This document shows positions 15,251 through 20,945 of a DNA stretch of 20,945 nt, in pieces. The notes under the pieces were generated by a model, which ran no database searches, was not told the DNA's origin, and saw only the letters and a program-made list of their open reading frames with translations. This stretch comes from an uncultured bacterium (lineage in GTDB: Bacteria; Patescibacteriota; Minisyncoccia; Phycocordibacterales; CAIZLB01), in assembly GCA_937873535.1 (NCBI GenBank), contig CALMYA010000062.1, forward strand, positions 1 through 20,945, in the 5' to 3' direction. Each line of letters starts with the position of its first letter. Positions within the stretch are counted from its first letter, which is position 1. The position numbers and the translations under genes are program-made.

Positions 15251-16132
15251 TTACAGTTCTTTTACAATGCGGTTTATTTTTTTGAGCAAAAAGAAGGCTT
15301 TAATGTATGCCCGGTTTAGCATGGCACAAATTGGGGGTGATTTGTGCAAAGTGGAAGAATTAATGAAATCAAGGTTGTCGAAATTCATTCTGACATTCCA
15401 TAAATATTGTAAGCCGCCGTTTTTGGCCTTACCTGAAAACTCTTCGACTGGGTGCAATGTGACGTCGGGCATCAATTTTCTAATAAAAATACTAAGCATG
15501 GTAGTGTCGTGCCTGAATATTGGGCAATTTCGTACAAATGAATTTTTATTTACCCCTTTATTCTTCCATTGCTCTTTAGCAGAAAAACCGAGGCATAGAC
15601 CGGCAATTCCGGAAGCGTATAGCGCCGATAGGGTAGGAGTGATAACCGAATTCTTTTTGAAGCCAATTATACCTGCGGCCACAACTTCTGTACTTAGAAG
15701 CTCTTTTTTAATATCTAGTAATTCTATATAGTCGGCAGGAACAATATCGGAAAGGCTTACTTCATCGCCTTGGCTTATAAGCATATAACCTTTAGATTCA
15801 ATTTCTTCGAACAGGGCATTTAACGGTATGAGCACTTGGCAACCAGCATCTATATATAAATTTGATTCAGCGAGAGGGGTATTTAGAATGTATGTTTTCC
15901 ATGTGTAGCACGACCTCCAGTGCGGAACAAAATGGGGCACAGGAAGAACATTTACCCAGCTTAGTTCTTGTAATTCTTTTATAAAAGAAGAGGCAAGCCC
16001 GAGGTCGTATACATACACTTTTGGATGCTCTGGGTAATTGGTATGAAGCGAGCCTAAAAAATTAATAAGGGATGGGAAAAACTTATTCGAGGCTGCTGTA
16101 ACGATGCATCTGTCCATATTTGTGTTGCTCAT
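15251..16132 (-). CDS. Putative GT-A glycosyltransferase (GT8/DUF1647-like)
   Basis: A 293-residue protein that I assign only loosely. It begins CIVTAASNKFFPSLINFLGSL, continues with KVYVYDLGL and CYTWKTYILNTPL, then NLYIDAGCQVL (92-101). This order resembles GT8/DUF1647-type proteins, in which a DxD-like site follows a KxY/KP segment, but here the site is D-A-G, lacking the second Asp. A later FRHDTTMLSI could be the second metal/acceptor motif. It lies 7 bp downstream of the exostosin-like gene and upstream of the epimerase, within the glycan operon. The C-terminal region is hydrophobic and basic (AYIKAFFLLKKINRIVKEL), suggesting membrane contact. It could be metal-independent or not a transferase at all. 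Confidence 0.65.
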   Translation of the reverse strand: MSNTNMDRCIVTAASNKFFPSLINFLGSLHTNYPEHPKVYVYDLGLASSFIKELQELSWVNVLPVPHFVPHWRSCYTWKTYILNTPLAESNLYIDAGCQVLIPLNALFEEIESKGYMLISQGDEVSLSDIVPADYIELLDIKKELLSTEVVAAGIIGFKKNSVITPTLSALYASGIAGLCLGFSAKEQWKNKGVNKNSFVRNCPIFRHDTTMLSIFIRKLMPDVTLHPVEEFSGKAKNGGLQYLWNVRMNFDNLDFINSSTLHKSPPICAMLNRAYIKAFFLLKKINRIVKEL

Positions 16133-16139
16133 AATAACA

Positions 16140-17036
16140 TTACTTGTTTATCTGAAGTTCCGTTTTAGAGCAAATTGTATCTACCCAATAGGGCATATAT
16201 ATTGCAGCAGCCTGCAATTTCGCTGAATACTCTGTGTAGAACGCCTCTAATTGCTGCTCGGTAATATTCTCTAGTTCATCCCAAGAGTCAACAATATATA
16301 AAGGAATGCCAATACCAGAGTAGAACGTAGTCATTGGGGTTTTTTTAACAACAGGTATTGAACCTAAATATAATGCTTCCCATGTTCTATGACAGTCTTC
16401 TCCGCTACCAGCAGGAGAGAGTATGAACTTACTTATAGATAATGTTCGCGCATATTCGATACCGCGGACTTCTTTTGTTTCAACCCAAGAAAGTTTTTTT
16501 GAGATGTCGACTATACTTTGGCGTTCTGCGGCGTTCCCGTTTCCTATTATTGAAAATAAACATGTAGCGGTAATGGTTTTCGAGTTATTTTCTTTTTGAA
16601 TTGTGCGCAGATTGGCTAAAATATTGCCGTTTTTATAATAGAGATTCTGCAAACCTATAGGAATAGGCGAAAAGTTTTTATGAGAAATTGTTAGGTTTTG
16701 CGCAAACCAGTGAAGTATCTTTCCACTCTTTTCAAGCAAGCTAACATGCTCGTCGTTTATTGAAAGGTCTTCGTTGTGAGAAATAAGAACGTAAGGGTTT
16801 TTAATGTGTGGCTCAATTTTTGAAAAGAAATCATTTACCCAACCTGTTCTTATAAAAATTATGTCACCGTGGCGAACGTCTTCAGGGTTAAAGTCGCTAG
16901 ATTCATCATACACATGCTGAGCCAATGCTCTGAATGAGTCGCCAGTAATAAAAGGAAAACTCGCTGGCCTCGAAAGCCCAAAAGTTTTAGACGCGAAGCG
17001 ACGAATAAAAGTTTTTAATTTAAGAGTGAAGAACAT
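16140..17036 (-). CDS. Exostosin-like glycosyltransferase
   Basis: This 298-residue protein contains the exostosin (GT47-like) signature in its C-terminal half: KFILSPAGSGEDCHRTWEALYLGSIPVV (starting at 203), where the acidic/His/Arg cluster and the Gly-Ser-Ile-Pro turn contact the nucleotide sugar. The N-terminal half has HGDIIFIRTGWVNDFF (57-71), YVLISHNEDLSI and PIPIGLQN, matching bacterial members of this group. Exostosin-type enzymes are GT-B inverting transferases, in bacteria usually found in polysaccharide loci. The N-terminal KLKTFIRRFASKTFG is basic and may dock to the membrane. Its ATG lies within the end of the flippase gene (17-bp overlap), so translation is probably coupled. The donor sugar cannot be read from the sequence. 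Confidence 0.82.
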   Translation of the reverse strand: MFFTLKLKTFIRRFASKTFGLSRPASFPFITGDSFRALAQHVYDESSDFNPEDVRHGDIIFIRTGWVNDFFSKIEPHIKNPYVLISHNEDLSINDEHVSLLEKSGKILHWFAQNLTISHKNFSPIPIGLQNLYYKNGNILANLRTIQKENNSKTITATCLFSIIGNGNAAERQSIVDISKKLSWVETKEVRGIEYARTLSISKFILSPAGSGEDCHRTWEALYLGSIPVVKKTPMTTFYSGIGIPLYIVDSWDELENITEQQLEAFYTEYSAKLQAAAIYMPYWVDTICSKTELQINK

Positions 17037-18357
17037 TTTTTACACGAAATATTTGATAAATTTGCTGGCGAGGCAATCGGAAGAAGAGAAGGGAAAGAGG
17101 AACCGCCATATATGAAATGAATGTTGCCCAAGCAGAACCGGCTATACCATATTTGGGTATAAGAATAATGTTGAGAATTATATTCATGACCATGGTTGAG
17201 CAAGATGATATGAATAGTGCCTTTCTCATATTTTCTGCAATTAGGTAGCTTGTAGCAAGGCTGCCTAAAGCAGTAGATACACTAGACCAAATGTATATTT
17301 GAAGTACAGGCACCGCCGGCATAAAGCTGGCCCCATATAATATGTATATTATTTGATTAGCAAAGAGTGCTACGGGTATTGATACTGCTATTGAAATTCC
17401 GGCCAGAAGTAAAGCCGATTGAGCCAGCCTTTTTGTGTATTCATCACTTGAGCTTTTTTTGGCATTAATTAATGCGGGGAAGAAAGTGCCTACAATAGTA
17501 GTGGGCACAAAGTACCATACCTCAGAAATTCTTACGGCCGCATCGTAAAGCCCCACAGAAGTTGTGTCTATAAGATGTTTAATAAACACTTGGTCTATGC
17601 GTGCATATATAATAGAGAAGGCTGTAGCGAGTATCATTGGCCAGGAATCAGTTAATATTATTTTCGCAGCGCTACCGCTGAAAGACCATCTAAAAATAGA
17701 GCCATATTTTTTTGTTCGGAACCATATTAGATACGAAGCGTTTAAAATTGCCTCAAAAAGAAGTACGCCAGCAAGATATATAACACCACCGTTAAGGAAA
17801 ATTACAGTTACTTTAAGAAAATTTATAATAACGTAAGACGCAAACCATAACTGAGAAAGGCGTTTTGATTCTACTCGCGCTTGAAATTCATAATTTATTA
17901 CTTGTGGTGCATTGAATATGAATGCAAATGAGAGTATCGATATTAAGAGAAGAGAAATATCGTTAGCTGAAGTTAAGTATGCGCTGCCGATACATATTAC
18001 TGCCGCAGTTGAACCAGCAAGGAGCCTCAGTATTAATGAAGTACCCATGAGCTCGTCGCTTCTTTCAGGAAAGCGTATGAGTTCTCGGTACAGCACTTGG
18101 TCTATTCCAATTGTAGCTATGAAAGAAAAGATACTTACATAGCTAATTGCGTAACTTAGTAGCCCATAATTTGTAGGCCCTAATGACTTCACTACATATA
18201 TAGTGGCTAGGAACGATACTACTAACCCTGCAATTTTAGTAATTACCGACCATCCAACATTTTCGAAATAGCGTTTGAAACCCGGCATGTTTAGCCAGTT
18301 TTTTACAATGGTCTTCAGTGAAGAAAGCGCCGATTGGGGCGAAGTAGGCTGGTTCAT
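17020..18357 (-). CDS. Wzx-type polysaccharide flippase
   Basis: A 445-residue integral membrane protein of the polysaccharide biosynthesis/MOP exporter superfamily. After a short cytoplasmic N-terminus come about 12-14 hydrophobic helices. The first contains GWSVITKIAGLVVSFLATIYVVKSLGPTNYGLLSYA (from about residue 30), the hallmark N-terminal region of Wzx/RfbX proteins, and IYARIDQVFIKHLIDTTSVGLYDAAVRI is the typical central element between the two helix bundles. Such proteins flip undecaprenyl-linked oligosaccharides across the cytoplasmic membrane. It is the first gene of the minus-strand glycan operon, with an extended -10 promoter a few bases upstream, and overlaps the next gene by 17 bp. 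A short, basic C-terminus (FRLPRQQIYQIFRVKN) faces the cytoplasm. The assignment as a lipid-linked-glycan flippase rather than another MOP exporter rests on these motifs and the neighbouring transferases. Confidence 0.93.
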   Translation of the reverse strand: MNQPTSPQSALSSLKTIVKNWLNMPGFKRYFENVGWSVITKIAGLVVSFLATIYVVKSLGPTNYGLLSYAISYVSIFSFIATIGIDQVLYRELIRFPERSDELMGTSLILRLLAGSTAAVICIGSAYLTSANDISLLLISILSFAFIFNAPQVINYEFQARVESKRLSQLWFASYVIINFLKVTVIFLNGGVIYLAGVLLFEAILNASYLIWFRTKKYGSIFRWSFSGSAAKIILTDSWPMILATAFSIIYARIDQVFIKHLIDTTSVGLYDAAVRISEVWYFVPTTIVGTFFPALINAKKSSSDEYTKRLAQSALLLAGISIAVSIPVALFANQIIYILYGASFMPAVPVLQIYIWSSVSTALGSLATSYLIAENMRKALFISSCSTMVMNIILNIILIPKYGIAGSAWATFISYMAVPLSLLFFRLPRQQIYQIFRVKNVLHS

Positions 18358-18372
18358 CTTGGAAGTAGCCCC

Positions 18373-18381
18373 AGTATATCA
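18373..18381 (-). promoter_or_regulatory. Extended -10 promoter of the glycan operon
   Basis: On the minus strand TGATATACT (18381-18373) is an extended -10 element; the -35 region is unremarkable. Transcription would start near 18366, leaving a leader of only about 10 nt before the flippase ATG at 18357. The same nine bases occur as the -10 of the divergent promoter on the other strand. Confidence 0.55.
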
Positions 18382-18395
18382 GCTTTTTAGGGCTT

Positions 18396-18425
18396 TTGTA
18401 CGTGCTTCTGCATGCGTGATATACT
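18396..18425 (+). promoter_or_regulatory. Promoter of the O-antigen ligase-family gene
   Basis: TTGTAC (18396-18401) and TATACT (18420-18425) are separated by 18 bp, with an upstream TG (18417-18418) making an extended -10. Predicted start is about 18432, a ~30-nt leader before ATG 18464. No good Shine-Dalgarno site is present. Confidence 0.55.
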
Positions 18426-18463
18426 TCTAGCCACCCTTATTAAACACTTAAAAAGCAGCACGT

Positions 18464-20776
18464 ATGAACCGAACTATAAACAACACACTTATATATACAG
18501 TATGCGCGATGGTCTATCTTGCCCTTATCGTACCCTTGGTAATGGCGCCGAGCCTCTACTTTCCGTTTGTCACCGGTAAGGCTCACATATTCCGTCTTAT
18601 CACAGAAATTGCTTTTGCTTGCTACCTTATATTGGCAGTACGCGACAGGTCGTATCTTCCTAAAAAGAACCTGCTCTTGTGGTCGGTTGTAGGCTTTACC
18701 GCAATACTTGGCTTGGCTACTATTTTTGCCGAAAGCCCGTACCGAGCATTCTGGAGTAACTTCGAACGAATGGAAGGGTACGTCATGATTCTTCATCTCT
18801 TTGCTTTTTTCATTGCTGCCTCTTCGGTGCTCCGCGGTAAAAAGGTTTGGATGTGGCTTCTTAATACAGCACTTGTTGTTAGTGTTGTTATGGGTATAGA
18901 AGGCTTCAACGATTTCTTTGCTCGAGGTGTACACAGAATTGCTGGGCCTCTAGGTAACTCTTCATACCTTGGCGTATACGCACTTCTCCATATGTTTATC
19001 GCAGGCTTTCTTTTGGCAGGAAGGCTCAAAGGCAGAACATTCAAAACGGCAATGTGGTCGTCAATTACGTACATAGCTGTAATTTTATTCAACGGTGCGG
19101 TTCTATATCAGACAGGTACTCGAGGCTCATTTGCTGGCTTGGTTGTGGGTATAGTGCTTATCGCTATTCTTTTAACCATTCTTGAAAGAGGAATGAAGCG
19201 AAAAATTGGTGCAGGTTTTCTCATTGCGCTTGTGTTGGTTATATCTTTTCTCGGAATGTTTAAGAATTCTGGCTTTATAAAAAATAACGACTTACTGTAT
19301 CGGTTCAGTTCTCTTATAACATTCGATATTAAATCTATCGTCGCAGAGCAGGGCCATGCGCGTGTGCTTTTGTGGGGCGTTGCGCTTAAGGGTGTTCAAG
19401 AAAAGCCAATATTAGGATGGGGTCAAGACAACTTCGGATATGTCTTCGCAAAATATTATGATCCAAAAATGTTTGACCAAGAGCAGTGGTTCGACCGTAC
19501 ACACGATGTATTTTTCGACTGGCTTATAGCTGGTGGTGTCTTGGCGCTTCTTGGTTACCTTTCACTGTTTTACGCAGTTCTCTATCTACTCTGGAAGAAG
19601 CCTGACGGCGCTCACGGAGAAGGCGAGTGGAATAATGTTGAGAAGTCTATTTTCACAGGTTTGCTCGCGGCATACTTCGTGCACAATATATTCGTATTCG
19701 ACAACCTATCTAGTTACATTATTTTCTTTATTCTGTTGGCGTATGTTGCAGAAAGGCACAATGCTTCGCGACCGCAGGTAAATCATCAGACACACCCGCT
19801 TATATCGAACACTGCTACTCAGGCGGTAGTTATCGTAGTTATCGCCGCAGCAGCAATTGCGTCTGTACATTACGTAGTGTGGAAGCCGTACATGGCAGGC
19901 AAGCATCTTATAAATTCACTTCAGCCAAACTTGGTAAACAAAGATGGTTCGAAACTCTCCGACGAGCTCGCAGCAAAATACAGATTGCAGGAGTTTCAGG
20001 TGGCCCTTGGATACGGCACATTCGGTAACACCGAAATACGCGAGAGACTCATCGACGTGGCTAGCGCAGCTGTAAATCAGTTGTCACCAAACGGCACAGC
20101 TATTCCCGAAGTGGCCAAAGATTTTGACAGCCTTGTCGCGGCAGAATACCGCGCGCAACTTGAAGCTACTCCTAACGACCCACGGCCATTCATCTTCTAT
20201 TCAAATTACCTACAAAAGGTAAACGCATACAGCTCAGCATTGGCATACATAGAAAAATCTATAGAACTTTCTCCTAAAAAACAGACGTTTATCTTTCAGA
20301 AAGGAACAACATTACTTGCTCTAGGAAAGTTGGAAGAGGCTGTCGCTACACTAAAAGCCGCTTACGATATTGAACCTAGTAACACTGAGGCAAAAACTCT
20401 TTACGGTATTAGCCTTATATACGATAAAAAGTTTGCCGAAGCAAAGGCACTCTTTGGTAACGATCTTACTGTGCTCGCTGATGGCAGGGTGCTGCAGGCA
20501 TATTTATCAGCGGGTAGGTATAACGACCTCATCGATATAGTGAAAGCAAAAATCGCTGGCGATCCAACGAATGGTCAGTTCCACATGTCTCTTGCGGGAG
20601 TCTATCTTAAAATGAAGCAGGGCAGTAACGCCATAAAAGAAATTCAGGAGGCGATTAGGTTAGCTCCTCAGTTTGCTCCGATTGGCAACTTCTATATAAA
20701 GGAAATTAAGGCAGGAAGGGATCCTTCGACGGAGTCTGCTCCAACACAGGAACAGCTCGATGCGGCGTCAAAATAA
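18464..20776 (+). CDS. O-antigen ligase/polymerase family (Wzy_C) protein with C-terminal TPR domain
   Basis: This 770-residue membrane protein belongs to the WaaL/PglL/Wzy_C superfamily, which transfers lipid-linked glycans to an acceptor or polymerises them outside the membrane. About 10-12 helices cover residues 10-430. Motifs include QTGTRGSFAGL (216-225), the Wzy_C core HARVLLWGVALKGVQEKPILGWG (from 298), and RTHDVFFDWLIAGG (345-358), whose His347 lies in the large periplasmic loop and is expected to be essential. One more helix (453-468, AVVIVVIAAAAIASVH) leads to an extracytoplasmic domain with TPR-like repeats from about 565 to 750 (SALAYIEKSIELSPKK; LEEAVATLKAAYDIEPSN; SNAIKEIQEAIRLAPQ). 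TPR tails occur in a subset of these proteins and may bind protein acceptors. It is divergent from the flippase operon. A protein-glycosylation role is inferred. Confidence 0.9.
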   Translation: MNRTINNTLIYTVCAMVYLALIVPLVMAPSLYFPFVTGKAHIFRLITEIAFACYLILAVRDRSYLPKKNLLLWSVVGFTAILGLATIFAESPYRAFWSNFERMEGYVMILHLFAFFIAASSVLRGKKVWMWLLNTALVVSVVMGIEGFNDFFARGVHRIAGPLGNSSYLGVYALLHMFIAGFLLAGRLKGRTFKTAMWSSITYIAVILFNGAVLYQTGTRGSFAGLVVGIVLIAILLTILERGMKRKIGAGFLIALVLVISFLGMFKNSGFIKNNDLLYRFSSLITFDIKSIVAEQGHARVLLWGVALKGVQEKPILGWGQDNFGYVFAKYYDPKMFDQEQWFDRTHDVFFDWLIAGGVLALLGYLSLFYAVLYLLWKKPDGAHGEGEWNNVEKSIFTGLLAAYFVHNIFVFDNLSSYIIFFILLAYVAERHNASRPQVNHQTHPLISNTATQAVVIVVIAAAAIASVHYVVWKPYMAGKHLINSLQPNLVNKDGSKLSDELAAKYRLQEFQVALGYGTFGNTEIRERLIDVASAAVNQLSPNGTAIPEVAKDFDSLVAAEYRAQLEATPNDPRPFIFYSNYLQKVNAYSSALAYIEKSIELSPKKQTFIFQKGTTLLALGKLEEAVATLKAAYDIEPSNTEAKTLYGISLIYDKKFAEAKALFGNDLTVLADGRVLQAYLSAGRYNDLIDIVKAKIAGDPTNGQFHMSLAGVYLKMKQGSNAIKEIQEAIRLAPQFAPIGNFYIKEIKAGRDPSTESAPTQEQLDAASK

Positions 20777-20804
20777 TTGACACTTGTTCAGAATTCTATA
20801 TAAT
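20777..20804 (+). promoter_or_regulatory. Consensus promoter directly after the ligase stop codon
   Basis: TTGACA (20777-20782) and TATAAT (20799-20804) both match the sigma-70 consensus perfectly, with a 16-bp spacer. It is the strongest promoter in the window. The -35 box begins on the base after the TAA stop. Predicted start is about 20811. Confidence 0.75.
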
Positions 20805-20810
20805 TGCGGT

Positions 20811-20890
20811 ATGTGAGTTGTCAGGTTTATTCATGGCGATTCTCAACAACAAAATGTAGGCAAAACGCTCCGAAAGGGGCGTTTTGTTTT
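20811..20890 (+). ncRNA. Candidate small RNA, or leader with attenuator
   Basis: A transcript starting near 20811 from the consensus promoter would run about 80 nt to an intrinsic terminator. The only reading frames are ATG-TGA at the presumed start and an 8-codon frame at 20833-20859 (MAILNNKM then TAG) without a Shine-Dalgarno site. GTTGT (20817-20821) can pair with ACAAC (20846-20850). Either it is a free-standing small RNA, or it is a leader with a short peptide followed by a conditional terminator for a gene beyond the window edge. Confidence 0.45.
20862..20890 (+). terminator. Intrinsic terminator with GAAA tetraloop
   Basis: AAAACGCTCC (20862-20871) pairs with GGGGCGTTTT (20876-20885) through one G·U pair, closed by GAAA, and is followed by GTTTT. 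A further small hairpin (GGCCC at 20891-20895 with GGGCT, then TTTTT) follows about 20 bp later. No gene is visible in the remaining bases to 20945. Confidence 0.7.
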
Positions 20891-20945
20891 GGCCCGTAAT
20901 ATTCTAGGGCTTTTTGGTTCCTTGCAGTTAGCATTGCGCTTTTAT

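Noticed and set aside
15267..15731. 154-codon plus-strand frame opposite the GT-A-like gene
   Set aside because: Antisense shadow with no promoter, ribosome site or motif.
18440..18934. 164-codon minus-strand frame opposite the start of the Wzy_C gene
   Set aside because: It is antisense to a well-supported membrane domain, has no motif, and would run through the divergent promoter region.
1..20945. CRISPR array, insertion sequence or prophage genes
   Set aside because: No regularly spaced direct repeats, transposase, integrase or phage structural gene was seen in any frame.

Overview
The window looks like a chromosome segment of a Patescibacteria/CPR bacterium, most likely Parcubacteria-like. 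This is inferred from gene content and signals, not from a marker gene. Evidence: many genes lack a Shine-Dalgarno site; at least two promoters place the transcription start on or next to the ATG (leaderless radC and the 2512 gene); a soluble VirD4/TraG-type ATPase with a long disordered tail is present; small membrane proteins have Pro/Ser/Thr-rich linkers; and the tRNA-like gene has no encoded CCA. All reading frames stay open under the standard code, and all 17 coding sequences stop with TAA or TAG.

Left part (1-4034, plus strand): pyruvate kinase, RadC, a small two-helix membrane protein, and a membrane-anchored predicted TIM-barrel protein resembling a secreted family I remember from actinobacteria. 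Then comes a 424-bp gap without a convincing protein gene (4035-4458) that is unusually dense in RNA-type signals. It holds a long imperfect palindrome, an atypical minus-strand tRNA-like gene, a plus-strand terminator, and a minus-strand promoter feeding a UUCG-capped hairpin. The first bases transcribed from that promoter are complementary to the anticodon arm of the tRNA-like gene. After the gap lies a 732-aa VirD4/TraG-type ATPase (4459-6657).

Right part (6637-20776): a surface-glycan locus. Twelve tightly packed minus-strand genes run from a Wzx-type flippase (18357) down to a GT2 glycosyltransferase (6637): flippase, exostosin-like GT, GT-A-like protein, GDP-mannose 3,5-epimerase-like enzyme, FkbM methyltransferase, two GT2-type enzymes, two GT-B enzymes, a second FkbM methyltransferase, a GT11 fucosyltransferase-family enzyme and a final GT2. 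Divergent from it, with near-identical extended -10 elements in the shared 106-bp intergenic region, is a Wzy_C O-antigen ligase/polymerase-family protein with a TPR tail. Together they probably build a methylated oligosaccharide on a lipid carrier, flip it and transfer it to a surface acceptor. No initiating phosphoglycosyltransferase, chain-length regulator or GDP-fucose synthesis gene is visible here. The epimerase/GT11 pairing suggests L-galactose may be the sugar transferred.

After the ligase, a full-consensus promoter and an intrinsic terminator enclose about 80 nt with no substantial gene: a small-RNA or attenuator candidate (20811-20890).
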